Source of the DNA: an uncultured Roseibium sp.
Lineage (GTDB): Bacteria; Pseudomonadota; Alphaproteobacteria; Rhizobiales; Stappiaceae
Direction: 5' to 3'
Length of the DNA stretch: 64,000 nt
NCBI RefSeq assembly: GCF_963669205.1
Contig: NZ_OY769915.1
Span: 5,492,001-5,556,000 of the forward strand
Each line of letters begins with the position of its first letter. Within the stretch, counting starts at the first letter, position 1. The notes under the pieces are model-generated. The model was not told where the DNA came from, searched no databases, and worked only from the letters and a program-made list of their open reading frames with translations. The translations under genes were made by a program, and so were the position numbers. Positions 1-7,391 of this stretch are shown here, piece after piece.

Positions 1-526
1 TCTTTCGGTGTCTCCCAACCAGGGGGGACACGTGATTTCAAGAGGCGGCAACCGCTTCATCACCCTGTCGGCAGGCTATCTCGGATCGCTCGTGATCGGT
101 ATTGTGTTGCTGGTCATCGCCCTACGAACACATGCCGACCGCGCCGTCCTGGCAATCTTCGGTTGCCTGACCCTTCTCGTCACCGTTCTTTACGTTAGGG
201 ACTGGTTTGCGCTTCTGTTCTGCGGGGTCACCGGCCTTGGCATGCTGGCGATCGCGCGCTACCTAAGCCGGCCCGTCAATGACATGGTGCTGCGCGTGAT
301 CGGCCTGTCGAGCATCATCTACGTTCCCTATGACATTTTCGACGACACGATCCGCCGGTCCGGTGCCCGCTCCGACGCCTACATGCTGGCCGACGAATTC
401 GGCGGAACGACCCTGTTCTGGGGTGGTCTCTGGCTCCTCTTGAGCCTCGCCGCGATTTTCTGCTGCATCCGGTACGGTCTCGGCGCCGACAGCAACCTCT
501 CGTTCCGCGAAAAGACCCGGGAGTGA
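1..526 (+). CDS. M50B-like integral membrane protein, C-terminal part
   Basis: The reading frame is open to the left edge of the window, so the N-terminus is missing. About 174 residues are visible. They begin with a segment (PNQGGHVISRGGNRF, then LSAGYLGS) typical of the M50B-like peptidase family, in which the zinc-binding HExxH lies further upstream. Roughly five hydrophobic segments follow, ending in a short charged tail. An inner-membrane location is inferred. The catalytic part cannot be seen, so protease activity is not established. The gene ends at a strong hairpin shared with the convergent gene trcR. Confidence 0.6.
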   Translation, partial: LSVSPNQGGHVISRGGNRFITLSAGYLGSLVIGIVLLVIALRTHADRAVLAIFGCLTLLVTVLYVRDWFALLFCGVTGLGMLAIARYLSRPVNDMVLRVIGLSSIIYVPYDIFDDTIRRSGARSDAYMLADEFGGTTLFWGGLWLLLSLAAIFCCIRYGLGADSNLSFREKTRE

Positions 527-577
527 AACTTCTTTCGGTCCGTATCACCTGCTGTGTACGTCTTCCTGCCAAAAGAC

Positions 578-609
578 AAAACCGCCGGCTGTCACCAGCC
601 GGCGGTTTT
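578..609. terminator. Bidirectional rho-independent terminator
   Basis: A perfect 14-bp stem (AAAACCGCCGGCTG with its complement) encloses a TCAC loop. It has A and T runs on its two sides, so it can stop transcription from both the M50B-like gene and the convergent trcR. Confidence 0.85.
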
Positions 610-634
610 TCATTCGTCAGCGATGAGGCGTGCC

Positions 635-1465
635 TTACTTGACTTCCTCTTCGTCAGCAGCCACTCCATCGGAAGTTTCCCCGTCGGAAGCCTCCCCGTC
701 GGGGGCATCTCCGTCGGAAGCTTCCGCGTCGGGGGCATCTCCGTCGGAGGTTTCCGCGTCATCGTCGCCTTTCAGCGAATTCAGCTTCGCAAACACTGCA
801 TCCGCGTCGATTTCCTCTTCCTCTTCGCGCCTGACCGGCTGGCTCGGGTCGAGCGAGAAGGCGGCTGCGATCGCGTCTTCGCTGGTGCTGTCTTCGACCG
901 GCATCAGCGTTTCGACGGGCTCGCCGGCGACAGGTTGCGGTGCGTTCTTCGCGGCCTTTTCAACTTCCATGTCCAGTTCGAGCTGGCTGCACAGGCCCAG
1001 CGTAACGGGATCCGACGGCGTCAGGTTGGCCGAGTTCCAGTGGGTCCGGTCACGGATCGCCGCGATTGTCGGCTTGGTGGTGCCGACAAGACGCATGATC
1101 TGCGCGTCCTTCATTTCCGGATGGTTGCGCACGAGCCACAGGATCGCATTCGGACGGTCCTGGCGGCGCGATACCGGCGTATAGCGCGGTCCCTTGCGCT
1201 TGGTTTCAGGCACGACGACTTTCGACCCCTGAAGCTTGAGCTGATACTTGGGATCGTTCTGTGCCTTTTCGACTTCTTCACGCGTCAGCTGGCCGGTCAG
1301 GATCGGGTCCAGACCCTTGATGCCCTGGGCCGCTTCACCGTCGGCAATCGCCTTGACTTCAAGCGGGTGCAGTTTGCAGAACGTTGCGATCTGCGTGAAG
1401 CTCAGAGCCGTGTTGTCCACGAGCCAGACGGCGGTGGCCTTGGGCATAAGCGGCGTGTTCGCCAT
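635..1465 (-). CDS. trcR: Cell-cycle transcriptional regulator TrcR (DUF1013)
   Basis: This 276-residue protein matches the DUF1013 family, found in alphaproteobacteria and named TrcR for its role in cell-cycle transcription. The conserved part is residues 1 to about 165. It starts MANTPLMPKATAVWLVDNT and includes a helix-turn-helix-like stretch around residues 105-150 (WLVRNHPEMKDAQIMRLVGTTK). The remaining 110 residues are strongly acidic and low in complexity, ending in tandem decapeptides. A GAGAGGA ribosome site precedes the ATG. It is probably cytoplasmic and DNA- or polymerase-associated. The family assignment is firm. The role of the acidic tail is unknown. Confidence 0.88.
   Translation of the reverse strand: MANTPLMPKATAVWLVDNTALSFTQIATFCKLHPLEVKAIADGEAAQGIKGLDPILTGQLTREEVEKAQNDPKYQLKLQGSKVVVPETKRKGPRYTPVSRRQDRPNAILWLVRNHPEMKDAQIMRLVGTTKPTIAAIRDRTHWNSANLTPSDPVTLGLCSQLELDMEVEKAAKNAPQPVAGEPVETLMPVEDSTSEDAIAAAFSLDPSQPVRREEEEEIDADAVFAKLNSLKGDDDAETSDGDAPDAEASDGDAPDGEASDGETSDGVAADEEEVK
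668..754 (-). repeat. In-frame 30-bp tandem repeat encoding the acidic TrcR tail
   Basis: About three units of 30 bp encode variants of the decapeptide SDGDAPDAEA / SDGDAPDGEA / SDGETSDGVA near the C-terminus of TrcR. Units differ at a few bases and keep the frame, so copy-number changes would lengthen or shorten the acidic tail without disrupting it. Confidence 0.8.
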
Positions 1466-1619
1466 CGGATAAATTCCTCTCGTGTGCTCCCCCGCCCGGC
1501 AGGGCGAAAAAGCGGTGTTCTAGTTCTGTTTCATGGAAAGTGGCGGGAATATATGCCGAACGTCGCGGAAACGCAAATGGAGTCCGCAATCGGCTGTTTC
1601 AGCGCGCAGCCGTCCCTGT

Positions 1620-2624
1620 TCACACGTCGACCGTCAGGACGATTTTACCAATATGTCCGGAGCTTTCCATCCGCCGGTGCGCATCAGCAGCCTTGTCCAG
1701 CGGGAACGTGGAATCCATGACCGGCTTCACTTTTCCTGCTTCGATCAGGGGCCAGACCCGCGATTTCAGGCTTGCCGCTATGGCGGCCTTGAAGGCGTCG
1801 TTGCGCGGGCGCAGCGTGGAACCGGTGTGGGTCAGCCGCTTCACCATGAGGCGTGAGAAATTGACGTTTTCCGCAACACCGTTGAGGGTCGCGATCTGGC
1901 AGATGCGGCCTTCCACAGCGGCCGCCTTCCAGTTCCGCTCGACATAGTCACCGCCGACCATGTCGAGAATGACGTGAACACCCTCGCCGCCCGTGATGTC
2001 CAGGATGACTTTCTCGAACGCGGCCTCGCGATAGTTGATGACATGATCTGCGCCGAGTTTGCGTACGGCCTCCGCCTTGTCCTCGGAACCGACAGTCGTG
2101 AACACCTCCGCTCCGAACGCCTTCGCCAGCTGGATCGCGGTCGTGCCGATTCCGGACGTGCCGCCATGAACCAGGAACCGTTCGCCGGAGACAAGGCCGC
2201 TGCGGTCGAACACGTTGGTCCAGACGGTAAAGAAGGTCTCGGGAAGGGCCGCCGCTTCGACCATATTCATGCCTTTCGGGATCGGCAGCGCATGACCGGC
2301 GTTCACCTTGCAATAGGTCGCATACCCGCCTCCGGGTGCCAGCGCCGTCGCCTTGTCACCGATGCTGAAGCTTTTGACCTGTGCACCGCAGGCCACAATC
2401 TCGCCGGAGACTTCAAGACCCGGCAGGTCGGACGCACCTTTCGGCGGCGGATAGGCCCCTTTGCGTTGAAGAACATCCGGACGATTGACGCCGGCGGCGT
2501 GCACCTTGATCAGGATGTCATCCGGACCGGGCTCGGGAAGCGGGCGCTTTTCCAGAATCAGAACATTCGCGTCTCCGGGTTCCGAAATTGCAATGGCGGT
2601 CATTTCGTCCGGCAAATTCTGCAT
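1620..2624 (-). CDS. NAD(P)H quinone oxidoreductase, zinc-type MDR (PIG3 family)
   Basis: A medium-chain dehydrogenase/reductase of 334 residues. It has a GroES-like N-terminal domain (residues 10-125) and a Rossmann domain with VHGGTSGIGTTAIQLA near residue 150. The zinc ligands of alcohol dehydrogenases are absent, as expected for quinone oxidoreductases of the PIG3/TP53I3 group, which reduce quinones or reactive carbonyls with NADPH. The ATG at 2624 follows an AGGA motif; ATG 2603 is an alternative. It is a single cytoplasmic enzyme with no operon partner in sight. Confidence 0.85.
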   Translation of the reverse strand: MQNLPDEMTAIAISEPGDANVLILEKRPLPEPGPDDILIKVHAAGVNRPDVLQRKGAYPPPKGASDLPGLEVSGEIVACGAQVKSFSIGDKATALAPGGGYATYCKVNAGHALPIPKGMNMVEAAALPETFFTVWTNVFDRSGLVSGERFLVHGGTSGIGTTAIQLAKAFGAEVFTTVGSEDKAEAVRKLGADHVINYREAAFEKVILDITGGEGVHVILDMVGGDYVERNWKAAAVEGRICQIATLNGVAENVNFSRLMVKRLTHTGSTLRPRNDAFKAAIAASLKSRVWPLIEAGKVKPVMDSTFPLDKAADAHRRMESSGHIGKIVLTVDV

Positions 2625-2772
2625 CAAAACGGTTCCTGTTGGTTCATTTTGGGACTGGCGGGCGGTAGCCTGTGTAGCCTATGGTAAATAGCCGTCGGCC
2701 CGGTCGAAGGAAAGACGGACTGAAAATCCGGGTGCGGATTTTTTGGAAAGACACGGTTCGGAGAGCGAAGCG

Positions 2773-2967
2773 ATGGGTGTTTTTGACGAAGATATCCCCA
2801 AAAAGCCGGAGGGCGGCAAGATCACGGTTGGAGAAGATCTGGCGCGTTTGTCGGAGGATGAGCTGTCCGAACGCATCGAAGCCCTTCAGGAAGAAATTAA
2901 CCGTACCCGGCAGGAACTGGAACAACGCGGCACTATTCGCGATGCCGCGAACTCTGTATTTCGCTGA
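2773..2967 (+). CDS. DUF1192 domain protein
   Basis: A 64-residue protein starting MGVFDEDIPKKPEGGK and continuing with a short coiled coil (LSEDELSERIEALQEEI) that ends in a conserved FR dipeptide. This is the DUF1192 pattern of alphaproteobacteria; the function is unknown. An upstream in-frame ATG at 2743 exists, but the family starts at the second Met, which is preceded by GGAG. Confidence 0.8.
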   Translation: MGVFDEDIPKKPEGGKITVGEDLARLSEDELSERIEALQEEINRTRQELEQRGTIRDAANSVFR

Positions 2968-3010
2968 TTGCCTTGGTATTATTTGCGATAAATTCAAATT
3001 AATTCAGGTC

Positions 3011-3059
3011 TTTACCGGAATTCTGGTAAATGAGCTAGGTAAATTTTTACGCGTTTACC
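3011..3059. promoter_or_regulatory. Two adjacent TTTACC/GGTAAA palindromes (candidate operators)
   Basis: Four copies of one hexamer lie within 49 bp: TTTACC at 3011, GGTAAA at 3025, GGTAAA at 3038 and TTTACC at 3054. They form two inverted pairs. The first, at 3011-3030, is a 20-bp near-perfect palindrome. The segment is AT-rich and sits just upstream of a TATAAAT box at 3080. A dimeric DNA-binding protein is implied; which one is unknown. Confidence 0.55.
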
Positions 3060-3091
3060 ACTCATTAATCTTTCCAAAGTATAAATATGGT

Positions 3092-3185
3092 TATCCAGTC
3101 ATCTGGATTTGAGTGGCTCCTGTCCACTCTGTTTGACGCCTCCCTGTTAAAGACTCAGAGCCGCAACCGTGCGGCTCTTTTTTTT
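3092..3185 (+). ncRNA. Candidate small RNA between DUF1192 and rcdA
   Basis: The 170 bp after DUF1192 have no open frame but end in a strong terminator. Before it lie two more hairpins. One is ATCCAG-tcat-CTGGAT at 3093-3108. The other is GAGTGG-ctcctgt-CCACTC at 3111-3129, whose loop contains CUCCU. A single-stranded CCTCCC follows at 3139-3144. A good -10 box (TATAAAT, 3080-3086) puts a start near 3092 and gives an RNA of about 94 nt. The anti-Shine-Dalgarno-like stretches suggest a trans-acting translational repressor. I cannot assign it to a named family. It could instead be a long 3' region of the DUF1192 mRNA. Confidence 0.5.
3157..3185 (+). terminator. Rho-independent terminator
   Basis: An 8-bp stem AGAGCCGC / GCGGCTCT with a six-base loop is followed by eight T residues. 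It ends the candidate small RNA and/or the DUF1192 transcript. Confidence 0.85.
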
Positions 3186-3382
3186 GCTTCTCACGCATAG
3201 TATCCTCAAATCGTTCTGGTTAACCGTCGATCCTGCGGCAGTCTGGCATGACGCTTGCTCGATAGATGGCATGACGGCGCGTTCCGTTCCGATACGGGAC
3301 ATCTTTGGCAAGATGTTTCGACAAGGGACAGACAAGGCGGATGCGCTTGGAACCGGAAGAGTAGATGAGGCGTAGTAATCCC

Positions 3383-3928
3383 ATGACGGAAGACAAGAAA
3401 AAAGCCGAAGGTCCTGCAAGTGCGGTGCACATTGCTCACCATCTTGCGAACTCGGATAACTTCCAGAACCTGTTTCAGGAAGGCATGTCTCTCGTCGAGG
3501 AGACCGCCATGTATCTCGACGGTGAAGGCCGGGAAGAAGCCAAGCAACTGCCCCGCCCCGCATCGCTTGCCTATGCGACCGAGTCCATGCGTCTGACCAC
3601 CCGCCTGATGCAGCTGGCATCCTGGCTTCTGCTCCAGCGCGCCGTGAATGAAGGCGAAATGTCCCGCGAACAGGCGGGAAGCGAAAAGAACAAGGTACGG
3701 CTCGACAAACTCAGCAGCGCGACCGGCGGCCCCTCCTGGGACGAACTCCCGCACACGCTGCGCGACCTGATCGAACGCTCCACCCGTTTGCAGGCCCGCG
3801 TCGTGCATCTCGACAAGATGCTCTATCGCAAGGGCGAGGAAGAACCGGCCCAGGAAGAAGCCATCAACGACAATCCGGTCGCCTCGCAGCTCAATCAGCT
3901 CCACGCGGCATTCGCCAAGCTGGGGTGA
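3383..3928 (+). CDS. rcdA: Protease adaptor RcdA (DUF1465)
   Basis: A 181-residue, largely helical protein of the DUF1465 family. This family includes Caulobacter RcdA, which with CpdR and PopA delivers CtrA and other substrates to ClpXP. Family features visible are AHHLANSDNFQNLFQEGM near the start, the ATESMRLTTRLMQLASWLL helix and a Glu-rich disordered tail. Start MTEDKKKAEG was chosen over an upstream ATG at 3365 because it gives the usual family N-terminus. cpdR, a functional partner, lies 36 kb away in the same window. A terminator follows directly. Confidence 0.85.
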   Translation: MTEDKKKAEGPASAVHIAHHLANSDNFQNLFQEGMSLVEETAMYLDGEGREEAKQLPRPASLAYATESMRLTTRLMQLASWLLLQRAVNEGEMSREQAGSEKNKVRLDKLSSATGGPSWDELPHTLRDLIERSTRLQARVVHLDKMLYRKGEEEPAQEEAINDNPVASQLNQLHAAFAKLG

Positions 3929-3955
3929 TAGATCCGATAATTCGCGTTTGGAAAG

Positions 3956-3979
3956 AGCCGCCGCCGGGCGGCTTTTTTG
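3956..3979 (+). terminator. Rho-independent terminator of rcdA
   Basis: Stem AGCCGCC / GGCGGCT with a GCCG loop, followed by six T residues, 28 bp after the rcdA stop codon. Confidence 0.85.
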
Positions 3980-4039
3980 CATCATCAATGCCGGGAAAGG
4001 CAAGCCGCCAGGCTTCGGGCCTTTCCCCGGAAGGTCAGG

Positions 4040-4633
4040 TCACGCAGGCCGGGCTGTCCGCTCCAACATTTCCAGCAAGGCAGTTTCAATATCTTTCCGC
4101 GCACCGGCACCGGTACCGACAGCGCTCTGCCCTGCCCTCTCGATCAGGTCCAGGACGAGACCCGCCGCTGCTGACGGGTTGGAATACGCCTGGGGCATGT
4201 GCGGCAGCAGCGCTGCGACAAGGCGCGCCCTCGTTCCTGAAAACGCCTTGCCGGTCTCGGGGTTACGGAAGACCTCGGCAATGATTTCCGCAGTCAGGGC
4301 TGCAGTTTCCGGCTGGGAACAGATCCTGAAATAGGCTTTGGCAAACGTCATCAGCGCGTCCTCGCCCTTTGCCCCTGACGTCTCCAGCAGTTTCAGGAGC
4401 GGTTCCGTTTCAGCTGTTTCCATCTCGGCGATGGCCGCAATGATCTCATGCTTGCCTTTGAAATGATTGTAGAGGTTTCCAAGGCTTATTCCTGCCTGAG
4501 CCGCGATGTCGCGCATGCCTGTCTGATGAAAACCTTTCAAGATGAACAGCGTCGCCGCCGCTTCAATGATCAGTTGGCGGCGCAGTTCGGACTTGTCCGC
4601 ACGCGCCGGCTTGTTCGGTTGGTCTTGCGCCAT
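4040..4633 (-). CDS. TetR/AcrR family transcriptional regulator
   Basis: A 197-residue regulator with a TetR N-terminal helix-turn-helix (about residues 16-60, including FHQTGMRDIAAQAGISLGNLYNHFKGK) and a ligand-binding helical C-terminal domain. ATG 4633 gives a standard-length N-terminus; a GTG at 4684 would add 17 residues and has no better ribosome site. It is divergent from a sterol desaturase gene. A perfect 14-bp palindrome in the shared promoter region is its probable operator, so it likely represses itself and the desaturase-hydrolase pair in response to a lipid or xenobiotic ligand (inference). Confidence 0.85.
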   Translation of the reverse strand: MAQDQPNKPARADKSELRRQLIIEAAATLFILKGFHQTGMRDIAAQAGISLGNLYNHFKGKHEIIAAIAEMETAETEPLLKLLETSGAKGEDALMTFAKAYFRICSQPETAALTAEIIAEVFRNPETGKAFSGTRARLVAALLPHMPQAYSNPSAAAGLVLDLIERAGQSAVGTGAGARKDIETALLEMLERTARPA

Positions 4634-4735
4634 TTGCTTTGCGTTACCCGCTTGAAGTCCTTCCCGGAAGCTTGAGTGTTTCACATTTCAGGTTTTGGTC
4701 CGACTTGCAATTCTTCCGGAGGCTCATTATTGACG

Positions 4736-4749
4736 AACGAACGTTCGTT
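4736..4749. promoter_or_regulatory. Perfect TetR-type operator palindrome
   Basis: AACGAACGTTCGTT is its own reverse complement. It lies between the divergent TetR and sterol desaturase genes, 16 bp before the ATG of the latter. Sequence and position fit a TetR-family operator covering the desaturase promoter or leader. Confidence 0.75.
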
Positions 4750-4765
4750 TTTATTTGAGGTGAAG

Positions 4766-5680
4766 ATGTTTGACACTCTTGAAACGCGGCTGGGTGCGAT
4801 GGACCCCGTGTTCGCGGTTATCGAAATGACCGGACTTGTTTTCCTGTTGTTTCTGGTCTCCGAGACGGCCTGGGATATCTTCTCCGGGTACCGGAAGTCG
4901 CTTCGCGAAACCGGAGCCAACATCTTCATCTCGATCGTCAACACCGTCCTGGAGCGCTTGGCATTCGGTGCCGTGTTCGTTGTCGGGATCTTCGCATCGG
5001 AAACGCTCGCCATCACGAGCCTCCCCCTGTCCTGGTGGTCCTGGCCACTCGCGGTCCTGGCTGCGGACCTGACATATTACTGGATGCACAGATGCGAACA
5101 CCGGGTGCGCCTGCTATGGACCTATCACAGCGTTCATCACTCCTCTCCGGAATTCAATTTCAGCACGGCCTTGCGCCTCGCCTGGATCGAAGCCCTCTTC
5201 ACCTGGATATTCTTTGTTCCGATGGTGGTGGCCGGGTTCGACCCGGCCCAGGTGATCGCCGCGTTTGCGATCGTGATTGCCTATCAGTCCTGGATCCACA
5301 CGGAAAAGCTCGGGAAGCTCGGGTGTCTGGAGGCAGTGCTCAACACACCCTCCAACCACCGTGTGCACCACGGCCGGAACCCGATCTACCTGGACAAGAA
5401 CTACGGCGGCATCCTGATTGTCTGGGACAAGATATTCGGCACCTATGAAGCGGAGACCGAGAAGGTCCTGTTCGGGATAACCGAACCGGTCAGATCGTCG
5501 AACCCCTTCGTCATCAACTTTCGCGAGACAGCCCTTCTGGCAAGAGATGTACTCAAGCCAGGACCGCTGAAATCGCGGTTCGCAAGGATCGTAATGCCGC
5601 CCGGCTGGCGCAAGCAGACCGGGCTGAAAACGCCGGGCAACCCTCGGGATCAATTGCCGGCGCGCTCGGGGCCGAAATGA
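4766..5680 (+). CDS. Sterol desaturase / fatty acid hydroxylase family protein
   Basis: A 304-residue membrane protein of the fatty acid hydroxylase superfamily. It has four or five hydrophobic segments and the di-iron histidine boxes HRCEH, HSVHH and NHRVHHGRN, all intact. Family members hydroxylate or desaturate lipids using O2 at a non-heme di-iron site in the membrane; the substrate here is not deducible. The start at 4766 has a GAGGTGAAG ribosome site and lies just after the TetR operator. The stop overlaps the next start (ATGA), so it is co-translated with the downstream hydrolase. Confidence 0.87.
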   Translation: MFDTLETRLGAMDPVFAVIEMTGLVFLLFLVSETAWDIFSGYRKSLRETGANIFISIVNTVLERLAFGAVFVVGIFASETLAITSLPLSWWSWPLAVLAADLTYYWMHRCEHRVRLLWTYHSVHHSSPEFNFSTALRLAWIEALFTWIFFVPMVVAGFDPAQVIAAFAIVIAYQSWIHTEKLGKLGCLEAVLNTPSNHRVHHGRNPIYLDKNYGGILIVWDKIFGTYEAETEKVLFGITEPVRSSNPFVINFRETALLARDVLKPGPLKSRFARIVMPPGWRKQTGLKTPGNPRDQLPARSGPK

Positions 5681-6735
5681 ATCTCGATATCATTTCAGCG
5701 ACATTTGCCGGGTATCTGGCGGCCTTCGGATTGACCGAGCGGCCGCAAACACCGGTTGCCAGGGACTATCCTATAGAACATCACAGGCTGCCGGGTGGCA
5801 GCCCCGGCGTCACACTGGACGCGGAACTCACCATGCCGAAAGGCGCTTCCCGCGTCCCCGGCGTTGTTCTCATCACCGGTTCGGGACCGCAGAACAAGAA
5901 CGAGGAGATCGCGGGCCACAAACCATTTCTGGTTCTGTCCGACGACCTGACACGACGGGGTTTTGCGGTGCTCCGGTATGACGATCGCGGCGTCGGCAAA
6001 AGCACCGGCGACTTTGCCTCCGTCACGCCGCAAGATCTTGCTTCCGATGCGGCCGCCGCCCTGCGGTTCCTGAAGGCGCATCCACGCATCGCCCAAGGCA
6101 AGACCGGGTATGTCGGACACTCCGAAGGCGGCTATCTTGCGCCGATCGCCCAAAGGCACACGCCCGCGGATTTCCAAATTCTGCTGGCCGCACCCGCGCT
6201 TCCCTTGCTGCCGGACGTGATGGCAACACAAGTCGCCGACATCTCCCGGGCAGAAGGAATTCCAGAGGAGGAAATCAAGAGACAGATTGTTGCGGTGGAC
6301 GAGATGGTATCGGTGCTCCGGAGGGCAGGAGCGCCACAGGGCATTCGCCGCGACCTGACGCTCGTGTTCAGGCGTGCGGGCGCAACTCGCAGCCAGTTGC
6401 GCGAAAATGTTGCGCTCTGGTCAACACCCTGGGCGGCCGCCTATGCCCATCATAATCCCCGGCCCTATCTGGAAGCGCTCGACATTCCCGTGCTCGCCCT
6501 GTTCGGCGAATTCGATCTGCAGGTTTCTGCCCGCCACAATGCACACGTGATGGAGGCCCTGTTGCGGAATGCCAGGTCGGAAACACGCGTGCTTGCGGGA
6601 ATGAACCACCTCTTTCAGCCAACCGAAACCGGAAGGGTGTCGGAATATGTCCGCATTCCGACGACGATTGACCCCATGGCCCTGGCCATCATAGGCGCGT
6701 GGATGCGACAGATTACAAGCGGCCGCACCCCATGA
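5677..6735 (+). CDS. Alpha/beta hydrolase, serine esterase type
   Basis: A 352-residue alpha/beta hydrolase. Visible are the oxyanion region GSGPQNKNEE, the strand-loop RYDDRGVGKSTG, the nucleophile elbow VGHSEGG (Ser in the middle) and a late Asp/His pair (FGEFDLQ and GMNHLF). Related proteins are annotated as dienelactone-hydrolase-like esterases or peptidases of the S9/S15 fold. The first codons overlap the sterol desaturase stop by 4 bp, placing it in the TetR-controlled two-gene operon. A lipid ester substrate is an inference from context only. Confidence 0.83.
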   Translation: MNLDIISATFAGYLAAFGLTERPQTPVARDYPIEHHRLPGGSPGVTLDAELTMPKGASRVPGVVLITGSGPQNKNEEIAGHKPFLVLSDDLTRRGFAVLRYDDRGVGKSTGDFASVTPQDLASDAAAALRFLKAHPRIAQGKTGYVGHSEGGYLAPIAQRHTPADFQILLAAPALPLLPDVMATQVADISRAEGIPEEEIKRQIVAVDEMVSVLRRAGAPQGIRRDLTLVFRRAGATRSQLRENVALWSTPWAAAYAHHNPRPYLEALDIPVLALFGEFDLQVSARHNAHVMEALLRNARSETRVLAGMNHLFQPTETGRVSEYVRIPTTIDPMALAIIGAWMRQITSGRTP

Positions 6736-6800
6736 AAGCCCGCCTGAGACGGCCTAAGGGTTTCCTGCGGCGGGGCATGGCCAAACCTAATCCCGATCAA

Positions 6801-6827
6801 ACAAAAAACCCGGCCATTGGCCGGGTT
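6801..6827 (-). terminator. Rho-independent terminator of rpmE
   Basis: On the minus strand a 9-bp stem AACCCGGCC / GGCCGGGTT is followed by a T run, 28 bp after the rpmE stop codon. Confidence 0.85.
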
Positions 6828-6855
6828 CAAATGTTCATGGCTGTTGCAGCCGCAC

Positions 6856-7080
6856 TTAGGAGCCGAGGAAACCTGCGAACTTGTTCTTGAAGCGGGACAC
6901 GCGGCCGCCGCGGTCCATCAGCTGACGGTCGCCGCCGGTCCAAGCCGGATGGGACGTCGGATCGATGTCCAGCTGCAGGGTGTCGCCTTCCGCACCGTAG
7001 GTGGAGCGGGTGGTAAATTCGGTACCATCGGTCATGACGACCTTGATGGTGTGATAGTCGGGATGAATATCCGCTTTCAT
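6856..7080 (-). CDS. rpmE: 50S ribosomal protein L31
   Basis: A 74-residue protein starting MKADIHPDYHTIKVVMTDGT and containing SHPAWTGGDR and GRVSRFKNKF, which identify bacterial L31. The zinc-binding CxxC pairs of the C+ form are absent, so this is the zinc-independent C- type. The frame runs on upstream to 7410, but homology begins at this Met. It is divergent from the ABC exporter gene. Confidence 0.95.
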   Translation of the reverse strand: MKADIHPDYHTIKVVMTDGTEFTTRSTYGAEGDTLQLDIDPTSHPAWTGGDRQLMDRGGRVSRFKNKFAGFLGS

Positions 7081-7391
7081 GACCGGTCCTTTCAAACGCC
7101 AGGGCCGGCTTTCGCGGAAAGCCACACCTTCGGGCGCAAAACGAGATAAAGGGCCGCCGATCCGGATGCGGACGCCGCCCTCAGAAACTGAGCCGGGGAT
7201 ATACCCCAAGGCGGCAGACAAGACAAGGGGCAAATTCCCGCAATCGGCTTTGGCATTGATCAAGGACGCAAGGCCAGCTTTGCGGCAAATTGCGTCGCGC
7301 GCAGCAATGCGGCAGGCATTGTACACACGATAGAACATGATAAAGACGGATGGGACCGCGCCGGACGGCGCGGACAAGGAGGAGAGGCCGG

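Noticed and set aside
3213..3230. TTAACC near 3219 as a CtrA half-site upstream of rcdA
   Set aside because: The full TTAA-N7-TTAA spacing is missing; a single hexamer is too weak to claim.
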